Of a stretch of DNA of 64,000 bases, positions 34,716 through 41,905 are shown piece after piece. A model generated the notes under the pieces. The model was not told where the DNA came from, made no database searches, and saw only the letters and a list, made by a program, of their open reading frames with translations. Position 1 is the first letter of the stretch, and the number at the start of each line of letters is the position of its first letter. The position numbers and the translations under genes are program-made. Source of the stretch: Arthrobacter sp. QXT-31 (lineage in GTDB: Bacteria; Actinomycetota; Actinomycetes; Actinomycetales; Micrococcaceae); NCBI RefSeq assembly GCF_001969265.1, contig NZ_CP019304.1, positions 2,976,001 through 3,040,000 of the forward strand, given 5' to 3'.

Positions 34716-35402
34716 ATGACGACTCTGAGCTTCGAACTACCTGGCGGCCGCACCCAGGACGTGGAGGTCAGGCACCTCCTGAATGCCGGCTACGCCGGGC
34801 GTGAGCAGGATGAGGTCCAGGCCCATATTGCCGAGCTCGCTGAACTTGGCGTTCCGGGACCCACCACTACTCCCGCCTTGTATCCAGTGTCCCCCTATCT
34901 GGCGCAACAGGTATCGGAAGTTCAGGTGCAGCATGGACGGACTTCCGGGGAAGCGGAATGGGCCATGGTCATCACCGGGGACGGGGTGCTGCTCACCGTC
35001 GCCTGCGATCACACCGACCGCGCCCTCGAAGTGCATGGGGTGGCCTGGAGCAAGAACGCCAGCCCTGATGTGCTGGGGCGCAAGGCCTGGCGCCTCGATG
35101 ACGTGCGGGACCACCTGGACCAGATCACCCTGAAGGCATGGGTGGGGGAAGGGGACACCCCGGACACCCTCATCCAGGACAGCTCTCTGGAGGCCCTGCT
35201 GACGCCTGACTACTGGCTGGACGTCCTCACCGAGCGCGGCTTGAACGCCCCCGGAACGGTACTCATTTCCGGAACGGTGGCCATGACCCACGGCGTCAAC
35301 CAGTTCGCCCGCAGCTGGAAGGTGGAAATGACCGATCCGGTGACGGGCGACTCCGTGGACGTCCAGTACGTCGTGGAGCAGATGGCGGAGCCGATCGGCT
35401 GA
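34716..35402 (+). CDS. DUF2848 family protein
   Basis: 228 residues matching the DUF2848 layout: an N-terminal RHLLNAGYAGREQDEVQAHIAELAELGVPGP block, a central TVACDHTDRALEVHGVAWSKNASPDVLG block and a C-terminal ARSWKVEMTDPVTG end. Members resemble the fumarylacetoacetate-hydrolase-like fold and occur beside amidases in catabolic clusters, but no activity is established to my knowledge. AGGA lies about 10 nt before the ATG at 34716. It is divergent from the MHS transporter, and a strong hairpin terminator follows. Confidence 0.82.
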   Translation: MTTLSFELPGGRTQDVEVRHLLNAGYAGREQDEVQAHIAELAELGVPGPTTTPALYPVSPYLAQQVSEVQVQHGRTSGEAEWAMVITGDGVLLTVACDHTDRALEVHGVAWSKNASPDVLGRKAWRLDDVRDHLDQITLKAWVGEGDTPDTLIQDSSLEALLTPDYWLDVLTERGLNAPGTVLISGTVAMTHGVNQFARSWKVEMTDPVTGDSVDVQYVVEQMAEPIG

Positions 35403-35450
35403 CGGTCGTCCTACCCGGGCAGAAGAACAGTGCCGGGTACAGCAACAGAA

Positions 35451-35489
35451 AAGCGGACGACGGCGGGAGCCTCCCGCCGTCGTCCGCTT
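35451..35489. terminator. GACGACGGCGGGA-family hairpin terminator
   Basis: 19-bp perfect arms beginning AAGCGGACGACGG meet around a single base. It is shared by the convergent DUF2848 (plus) and aminotransferase (minus) genes. Confidence 0.8.
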
Positions 35490-35499
35490 GCGCCAGTGC

Positions 35500-36780
35500 C
35501 TAGGCGGTCAGTTCGTCCTGGCCGTGGTGGGCCGCGTTGCCGGACATGGCGCGGGCGCGCCCGGCTTTGGCCCGATACGAGGACAGGAAGGTGGAGATGC
35601 GGCGCACGGCCTCGCGGATGTCGTCCACCGCGGGCAGGATGACGAACCTGAAATGGTCAGTGGCGTGCCAGTGGAACGCCGTCCCGTGCGAGACCAGGAT
35701 TTTCTGGTCCTGCAGCAGGTCAAGGACGAACTGCTCGTCGTCCACGAACGGGTACATCTCAGGATCCAGCTTCGGGAACAGATACATCGCGCCGGCCGCC
35801 GGCACGCAGCTCACACCGGGAATCTCGTTAAGCAGCCGGCAGGCAAGATCGCGCTGCTCCCGCAGCCGGCCGCCGGGCCGGATCAGGTCCGTGATGCTCT
35901 GGTAACCGCCCAGCGAGGTCTGGATCGCGTGCTGCGCAGGAACATTGGGGCAGAGCCGGAGCGAGGCCAGCAGCTCCAGGGACTCCCGGTAGGCGGCGGT
36001 GGCCCAGCGGGGACCGCTCACGGCCACCCATCCGGCCCGGTAGCCGGGCATCCGGTAGGCCTTGGACAGGCCGGAGAAGGTCAGCACCGGGATGTCCCGG
36101 GCCACCGAAGCCATGTGAATGTGGACGTTGTCCTCGAACAGGATCTTCTCGTAGATCTCGTCGGAGAACAGCACCAGGTCATGGCGCCGGGCCAGATCGG
36201 CGAACCCCTCCAGGATGTGCCGGGGATACACAGCCCCGGTGGGGTTGTTGGGGTTGATCAGCACGATGGCCCGCGTGCGCTCGGTGATCTTGGCCTCGAC
36301 GTCCGCCATGTCCGGCCACCAGTTGTTCTCCTCATCGCACACGTAGTGCACGGCGGTGCCGCCGCAAAGCACCGTGGCAGCGGTCCACAGCGGATAGTCC
36401 GGCGAGGGGATCAGGACCTCGTCGCCATCCTCCAGGAAGGCCTGGAGCGTCATGGAAATGAGCTCGCTGACCCCGTTGCCGATGAAGATGTCCTCCACAC
36501 CGATCTCCATCAGGCCCTTGGTCTGGTAGTACTGGGAGATGGCGGTCCGGGCCGAAAAGATGCCCTTCGAGTCGCTGTAGCCCTGCGCCTCGCGGAGGTG
36601 GTGGATCATGTCCACCACGATGGACTCCGGCGCGTGCAGGCCGAACGGCGCCGGATCCCCCAGGTTCATGCGCAGGATGCTGTGGCCTTCCGACTCCATT
36701 TTCTTCGCCGCATGCTGCACCGGACCCCTGAGGTCGTAACGGACTTCTTGCAATCGGCTGGAATTCTGCATGGCACGCAT
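35500..36780 (-). CDS. Pyridoxal-phosphate aminotransferase, alanine aminotransferase (AlaA) type
   Basis: About 426 residues of fold-type I. The N-terminal SSRLQEVRYDLRGPV matches the start of E. coli AlaA closely. INPNNPTGAVYP, SDEIYEKILFE and the PLP-binding Lys in FSGLSKAYRMPG are present. It probably converts pyruvate and glutamate to alanine and 2-oxoglutarate. The start is uncertain: ATGs at 36780 and 36771 and a GTG at 36795 are possible, none with a strong ribosome site; alignment with AlaA favours 36771 or 36780. The C-terminal 40 residues (RAKAGRARAMSGNAAHHGQDELTA) are an unrelated tail. Confidence 0.88.
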   Translation of the reverse strand: MRAMQNSSRLQEVRYDLRGPVQHAAKKMESEGHSILRMNLGDPAPFGLHAPESIVVDMIHHLREAQGYSDSKGIFSARTAISQYYQTKGLMEIGVEDIFIGNGVSELISMTLQAFLEDGDEVLIPSPDYPLWTAATVLCGGTAVHYVCDEENNWWPDMADVEAKITERTRAIVLINPNNPTGAVYPRHILEGFADLARRHDLVLFSDEIYEKILFEDNVHIHMASVARDIPVLTFSGLSKAYRMPGYRAGWVAVSGPRWATAAYRESLELLASLRLCPNVPAQHAIQTSLGGYQSITDLIRPGGRLREQRDLACRLLNEIPGVSCVPAAGAMYLFPKLDPEMYPFVDDEQFVLDLLQDQKILVSHGTAFHWHATDHFRFVILPAVDDIREAVRRISTFLSSYRAKAGRARAMSGNAAHHGQDELTA

Positions 36781-36839
36781 GAGGCATGTTTTCACAGCTC
36801 TACGGGTCCGGACAATGTGAAGACGTCCGGGTCAAACGG

Positions 36840-36857
36840 CGGCGGGACGTCCCGCCG
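36840..36857. repeat. 18-bp palindrome CGGCGGGACGTCCCGCCG
   Basis: A perfect palindrome upstream of the aminotransferase gene and the plus-strand membrane-protein gene. The core CGGCGGGA is the same as in the window's hairpin family, but the GACGA end is missing. Confidence 0.5.
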
Positions 36858-36945
36858 TTGGCGGCCGCCGGCGTTGCCGCGATTTGTGGCAACACGTAAG
36901 TTTCAGGATAGAAATGCCCAGCACACAGCCTGAAGGAGAGCCGGG

Positions 36946-37413
36946 ATGTCCCTGGTCAAAGGACTAGTCAACGGAGCGCTCGCCGGCGCCGCGGGAACCA
37001 CCGCGCTGAATGCCGCCAGCTACCTGGATATGGTGTGGCGGGGCCGCGCCGCGAGCACGACCCCCACCGACTCGGTGGAGCGGCTGGCCGAACGGACGGG
37101 GGTCACCATCCCGGGAACCGAGGCCCAGCGCGGGAACCGGGTGGAGGCCCTTGGACCGCTGCTCGGGATCGCCACCGGCATGGGCCTGGGTGCCGTGCTG
37201 GGAGCTGCAGGGTCGCTGGGCTTGCGCACCGGACCCGTCGCATCGGTGGGCGTGGCGTCCCTTGCAGCCCTTCTCGTCTCCAACGTTCCCATGACCGCGC
37301 TGGGCATCACCGATCCGCGGACCTGGAGCGCCGCGGACTGGGTCAGCGACATCGTGCCGCACCTCGCGTACGGTGCGGTGACGGGGCACCTGCTCGAGCA
37401 CCTGCCCAGGTAA
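36946..37413 (+). CDS. Hypothetical small membrane protein
   Basis: 155 residues with about three or four hydrophobic segments (GALAGAAGTTALNAASYL, GPLLGIATGMGLGAVLGAAG, SVGVASLAALLVSN, and a weak C-terminal one). No known domain. AGGAG is well placed before the ATG. It ends directly before the GTG of the LssY-like gene, so the two form an operon of membrane proteins. Function unknown. Confidence 0.8.
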   Translation: MSLVKGLVNGALAGAAGTTALNAASYLDMVWRGRAASTTPTDSVERLAERTGVTIPGTEAQRGNRVEALGPLLGIATGMGLGAVLGAAGSLGLRTGPVASVGVASLAALLVSNVPMTALGITDPRTWSAADWVSDIVPHLAYGAVTGHLLEHLPR

Positions 37414-38322
37414 GTGGCTATCCCCAAAGATACCCAGGCGCCCCAGGAGCCCAAGCATGCCCGGCCCGTCAGCCGGAAGGCACGCTGGGGCAGCCGCTGG
37501 GCCACCGTCGTCGCCGTGCTCCAGCGGCTGCTCTACGTGGCCACCACCGCCGCCGTGGGCTGGGCCGTCTATTTCTTTTTGCTCGCCCGGCTGGCAAAGG
37601 GGCCGGAACAGGTATGGGTGTTCCTTCCCGTATGGCTGATTGCGGCCTACGCCTTCCTGCCCCGCGTCCACAAGATCCTCAGCAGCCTCTACCTGCCGAA
37701 CTACTTCATCGGGCGAGCCCGCACCGGCGACGGCGTGCTGGGTGATCCGGTCAATCTCGCGGTCATTGGCCCGGCGGAGGAGCTGCGCACCGCGATGCTC
37801 ACGGCAGGATGGACCGAGGCCGACCCCGTGACCCCGGCCACCGCTTGGCGCACCCTGACCTCGACGCTCCTGGGCCGGAGCTATCCGCAGTCGCCGGTCA
37901 GTAACCTGTACGTCTTCGGCAACAAGCACGACATGGCGTTCCAGCGCGAAATCGACGGCAACCCGCGGAAGCGGCACCACGTGCGGTTCTGGAAATGCCC
38001 GGACGGGTGGATGCTCCCCGGCGGTTTCGCCGTCGACTGGGTGGGCGCCGGAACGTACGACAAGAGCGTGGGCCTCTCGCTCTTCACCTTCCAGATCACG
38101 CACAAGATCGCCGACGGCACCGACGAGGAGCGTGACTTCATCATCGGCACGCTGCAAACGGCTCACGCCGTGGAATCCGTGCACGTGATCCGCCACTTCT
38201 CCTCCGGCTACCACCACCGCAACGGCGGCGGAGACAGCATCCGCACCGACGGGCACCTTCCCATCATCGACCTCCGCCCGCGCGGCCAGCACGATCCGGC
38301 ACTGCCGCCGGAAACAGGATAG
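37414..38322 (+). CDS. LssY C-terminal domain membrane protein
   Basis: 302 residues. A basic N-terminal tail is followed by two TM segments at about 35-60 and 68-85, then a soluble domain typical of LssY C-terminal proteins (DPVNLAVIGPAEELRTAMLTAGW, KRHHVRFWKCPDG, HVIRHFSSGYHHRNGGGD). LssY was named from a Legionella secretion-associated locus, but its function is not defined. The GTG start is adjacent to the stop codon of the upstream gene. The thioredoxin gene starts 10 nt after its stop. Confidence 0.8.
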   Translation: MAIPKDTQAPQEPKHARPVSRKARWGSRWATVVAVLQRLLYVATTAAVGWAVYFFLLARLAKGPEQVWVFLPVWLIAAYAFLPRVHKILSSLYLPNYFIGRARTGDGVLGDPVNLAVIGPAEELRTAMLTAGWTEADPVTPATAWRTLTSTLLGRSYPQSPVSNLYVFGNKHDMAFQREIDGNPRKRHHVRFWKCPDGWMLPGGFAVDWVGAGTYDKSVGLSLFTFQITHKIADGTDEERDFIIGTLQTAHAVESVHVIRHFSSGYHHRNGGGDSIRTDGHLPIIDLRPRGQHDPALPPETG

Positions 38323-38332
38323 GAAGGACAAC

Positions 38333-38758
38333 ATGGACAAGGCGATCATCAAATGCCCGCACTGCGGCCAGGCCAACCGTGTGCCGGCTGCGGCTGAGGG
38401 CCGGCCGCGGTGCGGAAAATGCCGCCGCGACCTGCCTTGGGTGGTGGAGGCGGGCGACGACGACTTCGCAGTCATTGCCGAACAGTCCCGCGTCCCGGTG
38501 CTGGTGGACTTCTGGGCGGTCTGGTGCGGGCCCTGCCGCATGGTGAGCCCGGTGTTGGACCAGCTGGCCCACGAGCGGGCAGGCGAGGTCAAGCTCGTGA
38601 AGGTGGATGTGGACAAGGCTCCCCGGCTTTCCGCCCGCTTCGCCATCCAGGCCGTCCCGACGCTGCTGGTGATCGTGGATGGAAAGGTCGTGGCCCGCCA
38701 GGCAGGCGCGGCGCCGGCCCCCGTTCTGGACCGCTGGCTGAAGGAGGCGCTCACGTGA
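38333..38758 (+). CDS. trxC: Zinc-finger thioredoxin (thioredoxin-2/TrxC type)
   Basis: 141 residues. An N-terminal zinc site CPHC (8-11) and CGKC (27-30) precedes a thioredoxin fold with active site WCGPC at 64-68 and the cis-Pro in AVPTLLV. This is the layout of E. coli TrxC, a cytoplasmic oxidative-stress disulfide reductase. GGAAGGA precedes the ATG. It overlaps the ASCH gene by 4 nt (GTGA), so they are co-translated. Confidence 0.88.
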   Translation: MDKAIIKCPHCGQANRVPAAAEGRPRCGKCRRDLPWVVEAGDDDFAVIAEQSRVPVLVDFWAVWCGPCRMVSPVLDQLAHERAGEVKLVKVDVDKAPRLSARFAIQAVPTLLVIVDGKVVARQAGAAPAPVLDRWLKEALT

Positions 38759-39264
38759 GTGAGGACATTCTTCCAGCCGTGGATACTGCCGCAGCCGGGC
38801 TCTTCTGGTCTGACTATGCGGCAGCCTGCCCCGAAGCTGTCCGCATCTGTCCGGACTACACGGTCGAACGCTTTGGGGATTCCGCGGACCTGGCCGATGA
38901 GCTGCTTCGGGCAGTGACGGAAGGAACCAAACGGGCCACTTCCGAGCTTGCCGACGAGTTTCTTGCGGCCGGGGCCGGCCTGCCCCGCATCGGGTCGCAC
39001 TGGATAGCCTGCGATGGGGCCGGTATCCCGCACGTCATCCTGCGCACCGTCGAGCTGCGTCTCGGCCCGTTCGCCAGCGCAGACGAGGCGTTCGCCCGGG
39101 ACGAGGGCGAGGACGACCGCTCGCTCGCAAGCTGGCAGGCCGGGCACCGGAAGTACTGGACCCGGATCCGGGCCCGCCGCGGGATGGAATGGACCGAAGC
39201 CGACGAGATTGTTTTTGAGCGGTTCCGGGTGGTGTGGCCGCCCGCACTGGCGGACCCGGCCTAG
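38755..39264 (+). CDS. ASCH domain protein
   Basis: 169 residues of the RNA-binding-like ASCH/PUA fold. Family traits are the EGTKRATSEL strand-helix (about 60-70), GSHWIACDGAGIPHVILRT and the C-terminal RFRVVWPP. ASCH proteins bind RNA or hydrolyse acetylated cytidine in some bacteria (YqfB). The bulky FARDEGEDDRSLASWQAGHRKYW segment is typical of the larger ASCH subgroup. The GTG start has GGAGG 8 nt upstream and overlaps the thioredoxin stop. Confidence 0.82.
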   Translation: MSEDILPAVDTAAAGLFWSDYAAACPEAVRICPDYTVERFGDSADLADELLRAVTEGTKRATSELADEFLAAGAGLPRIGSHWIACDGAGIPHVILRTVELRLGPFASADEAFARDEGEDDRSLASWQAGHRKYWTRIRARRGMEWTEADEIVFERFRVVWPPALADPA

Positions 39265-39546
39265 GGTCTGCCAGCCGGGACAGCCGGCCCGCGGCGAGTG
39301 CCCAAGTAGCGGGCGGCGTCCAAATTCGAGTACCTGATACGGGTGCCACTGCCCGCGGCAGCCCATAGGGTGGAAGTATCGGGTGGTGGAAAGTGTGCCG
39401 GCACCGTCAGATGCAGGCACACACGGGGCTGGGGACGGCCGCCACGGTTGTTGCCGGACCGGCCGGTCCTCCCCGGCTGATTCGGCACGTCATTGGTTGA
39501 GTATCCGCTCCGGCCTTAAGTTGCCGCCTCACCTGCGAGGGCCCCC

Positions 39547-39804
39547 ATGAAGATTCCGAGGTCTGAACTACCCGTCGTCACGGCGGCTGTGAATACGGCA
39601 CCAGTGAAGGCGGTACCCGACCCCCCTTCCGGTCGGGCCACGGCGGCCGGCGCATCCGGAATGCGGCAGGACAAGGGCATCCGGCAGGACAACGCCACTC
39701 GGCAAGACAACGCCACTCGGCAAGACAGGGGCACCCGGCAGGACAAAGACGCCGCCCCTGCGCCGGCCCGCGCGGATATCGGCAACTGGCCCGACCCCAT
39801 GTAG
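39547..39804 (+). CDS. Hypothetical 85-residue protein with five RQD hexad repeats
   Basis: An 85-residue frame with no known domain. Residues about 40-69 consist of five hexads beginning RQD (RQDKGI, RQDNAT, RQDNAT, RQDRGT, RQDKDA). The N-terminus is Val/Ala/Pro-rich and the C-terminus ends NWPDPM. GAGGG is 5 nt before the ATG. A strong hairpin follows at 39849. The protein is charged and probably disordered. Whether it is translated is uncertain because the repeat also leaves a frame open on the other strand. Confidence 0.45.
   Translation: MKIPRSELPVVTAAVNTAPVKAVPDPPSGRATAAGASGMRQDKGIRQDNATRQDNATRQDRGTRQDKDAAPAPARADIGNWPDPM
39664..39753 (+). repeat. Five tandem 18-bp repeats
   Basis: Units begin at 39664, 39682, 39700, 39718 and 39736 with CGGCARGACAA (the fourth ends in G). 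The spacing is exactly 18 nt, which keeps the plus frame and yields the RQD hexads. Not a CRISPR: units are contiguous with no unique spacers. Confidence 0.75.
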
Positions 39805-39848
39805 GCACAGTTCAGCATATAGGCACCGTTCAGCAGCCCTGATGCAGC

Positions 39849-39890
39849 GGACGACGGCGGGAGGTCCCGCCGTCGTCGTTGTCCGTTTTT
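39849..39890 (+). terminator. GACGACGGCGGGA-family hairpin terminator
   Basis: Arms ACGACGGCGGGA (39851-39862) and complement (39865-39876) flank GG. A GTTTTT tract follows at 39885-39890, giving a rho-independent terminator on the plus strand. Confidence 0.7.
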
Positions 39891-39994
39891 GCCCTGCCTC
39901 CCATCCGTTGGGAGCGGACTTTCGTTGAAGAGTCCGGCACGTGCCGGGAATACTGGAAACGGGACAAACTCCGGCGGCAGGGCGGTGAAAAGCG

Positions 39995-40591
39995 ATGGGT
40001 TCAGCAGGCGGCGACTTCAGGCGGAAGGTGGAGCGCGCGGCCGAACTCCGCGCCCTCCGCTCCTCAGGCGGGACAGCGGAGGAGGATGCGGAGCTCTCTG
40101 CCGCCGAGGCCGAACTGCGGGAGAAACGCCGGAAGGTCAGTGACGCGGCCCGGGCCGATTACCTGGTTCGGGACGCGATGGCGCAGGGAAAGTTCGACAA
40201 CTTGAAGTACTCCGGCAAACCGATTCCTGGCCTGGGGGAAGCCTACGACCCGGACTGGTGGGTCAAGGGCCTTATCCAGCGCGAACACCTCAGCGGCTTG
40301 GGGCCAAAGGCGATCCTGCTGCGCGCCGAGGATGCGGAACTGGATGCCAGGCTGGACGCCCAGTTCACGGAAAAGCAGGTGCGCGACATTGTCGAGGACT
40401 TCAATGCCCGCATCATCGACGCCCGCCGCCAACTGCAGGGCGGACCGCCGGTGGTCACGAAAACGCGTGACGCCGACATCGAGGTGCAGCGCTGGCGCGA
40501 GCGGTGGGCAGCGGCGGCCGCGGCCGCACCGGATCCGCTTCCGGAAGCCAAGGCGCCGTGGTGGCGGCGCCGGCGCAAGCGCTCCTCCTGA
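39995..40591 (+). CDS. DUF1992 (DnaJ-homologue subfamily C member 28 conserved domain) protein
   Basis: 198 residues. The conserved domain includes RDAMAQGKFDNLKYSGKPIPG at about 58-78 (the family's hallmark, I..A...G.FD.L.g.GKPL) and DPDWWVKGLIQRE. A basic C-terminal end (WWRRRRKRSS) and an N-terminal coiled-coil of charged residues flank it. The role in bacteria is unknown; the name derives from eukaryotic homologues. No good ribosome site beyond GGTGAAAAGCG is seen, but this ATG is the only one before the conserved region. Confidence 0.82.
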   Translation: MGSAGGDFRRKVERAAELRALRSSGGTAEEDAELSAAEAELREKRRKVSDAARADYLVRDAMAQGKFDNLKYSGKPIPGLGEAYDPDWWVKGLIQREHLSGLGPKAILLRAEDAELDARLDAQFTEKQVRDIVEDFNARIIDARRQLQGGPPVVTKTRDADIEVQRWRERWAAAAAAAPDPLPEAKAPWWRRRRKRSS

Positions 40592-40617
40592 AGCCTTGCA
40601 GGTGGCACGATAAAGGA

Positions 40618-41502
40618 ATGGTGGCTGTTCTGCTGGGCTGGAACCCGGGCGTAGGCGATACCTGGCCGGGCTATTCGCGCGTGGTGGATGAACTGGCCAC
40701 CGCCGGCGTGCACCGGCGCGCGTGGCCTGTCGGGACCGGGGCCCGGCCCACGCCGGGAACGGACGCCTGGCTCGTGCTGCACGGAAAGACAGGCAGCGGG
40801 CTGATTGGCCATGGCGTGGTTGTTTCCGCTCCGTATCTGGCCGCCGGGCCGGATCTGCCGTATCCGCCGTTGTCTCAGCTGCCGGGCGAAGCCTGCGTTG
40901 ACGTTGACTTTGACATGCTGTTGCCGCTCGGAGACCAGATCCCGGTGGACATTCTGGCAGCGCGCGCGCCGCTGACCGACTGGGCGGCCGCACCTGTAGC
41001 GGGCGGATGCCAGCCGGTTCCCGAGGAGCAGTCACGCGCCATCCGGGAGCTCTGGGCCGAGTGCCTGCCTGCCGACGAGATCGATCCCGTCCTTCCGGTG
41101 CCCGGCACACTGCCCCAGGACGCCATGATCCGGGTGGGCGTGAACCGGTACGAGCGGAACCCGTACGCCCGCCGCGTTTGCCTGGCGCACCATGGCACCT
41201 CCTGCGCCGCCTGCGGGTTTTCCTTCGAGGCCGCGTACGGCCCGGAAGGCGAAGGGTTCATCCAGGTCCATCACCTGGTGCCGGCAGCCCAGCTGGGCCC
41301 CGGCTACGAACTGGACCCTGTGGGGGACCTTGTGCCGTTGTGCTCCAACTGCCATGCCATGGCGCACAGACGCCGGATCCCGTACACGGTGGCTGAACTC
41401 CGGGCCATGAGGTCCCGTGCGGGGTACATCAGCGGATCCGTGGTGACCCAGCAGGAGCTGGACGCCCAGGCCGACGCCCGCCGCATCCTGGGCAGCACCT
41501 AG
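40618..41502 (+). CDS. HNH endonuclease domain protein
   Basis: 294 residues. The C-terminal third is an HNH nuclease: CAACGFSF supplies one zinc CxxC pair, QVHHLVPAAQLG is the HH catalytic motif, and LCSNCHAMAHRR gives the second CxxC-H. The N-terminal 160 residues (starting VAVLLGWNPGVG) have no recognised domain and could be a specificity or restriction module, since HNH domains of this type are frequent in modification-dependent restriction proteins such as McrA. AAGGA lies very close to the ATG, and the adjacent GTG at 40621 is an alternative. No methylase is nearby. Confidence 0.82.
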   Translation: MVAVLLGWNPGVGDTWPGYSRVVDELATAGVHRRAWPVGTGARPTPGTDAWLVLHGKTGSGLIGHGVVVSAPYLAAGPDLPYPPLSQLPGEACVDVDFDMLLPLGDQIPVDILAARAPLTDWAAAPVAGGCQPVPEEQSRAIRELWAECLPADEIDPVLPVPGTLPQDAMIRVGVNRYERNPYARRVCLAHHGTSCAACGFSFEAAYGPEGEGFIQVHHLVPAAQLGPGYELDPVGDLVPLCSNCHAMAHRRRIPYTVAELRAMRSRAGYISGSVVTQQELDAQADARRILGST

Positions 41503-41524
41503 AACAACGGCTGGTCCCCTACCG

Positions 41525-41881
41525 TCAGGGGGACCAGAGCCAGTCCCGGTTGAAGTCCGGATGGTCACTGTAGGGGACCGCCAGCGCGTTGAGGGACAGT
41601 GTGGTCCATTCCAGCGCCTGCGGAATCCACTCGGTCCCGTCCCCGAAGGGATCACGCACGAGCGTGGCAAGGGCGGTCTGCCTGGCAGACTCCACGATGC
41701 CGATCAGCCGCCGTTTGGCTTCGCATTCCAGCAGCAGGCGCCGTTCGTACCACTTGCCTGATTCCGACGTCGTGCGGTCCTCGAGCAGCTTGCGCGCCAC
41801 GGCCTCGTCCTCGGCGATGCGCGCGGACAGGAACTCCACAATGTCCACTGTCTGAGCGTACGCCCGCCGCAACGCCTGCAC
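41525..41881 (-). CDS. DUF6221 family protein
   Basis: 118 residues with the DUF6221 opening VDIVEFLSARIAEDEAVARKLLED and the central helix CEAKRRLIGIVESARQ. These proteins are common in actinobacterial genomes, often in prophages or beside small hypotheticals, and have no known function. The C-terminal part is specific (DPFGDGTEWIPQALEW). The GTG start has GGAG about 10 nt upstream. It is convergent with the HNH gene and lies just downstream of the chimeric ABC gene on the same strand. Confidence 0.7.
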   Translation of the reverse strand: MQALRRAYAQTVDIVEFLSARIAEDEAVARKLLEDRTTSESGKWYERRLLLECEAKRRLIGIVESARQTALATLVRDPFGDGTEWIPQALEWTTLSLNALAVPYSDHPDFNRDWLWSP

Positions 41882-41905
41882 ATGGGCTACACTCCGGGAC
41901 GCCGG

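Noticed and set aside
36964..39420. 818-codon minus-strand frame
   Set aside because: Antisense to the membrane protein, LssY-like, thioredoxin and ASCH genes, whose WCGPC and ASCH motifs are plain. No ribosome site or family.
39261..39488. 75-codon minus-strand frame between ASCH and the RQD-repeat gene
   Set aside because: Composition is Pro/Arg/Gly-rich, with no ribosome site and no conservation signal visible.
39664..39753. Possible CRISPR array
   Set aside because: Units of 18 bp are contiguous with no unique spacers and no cas genes; it is a coding tandem repeat.
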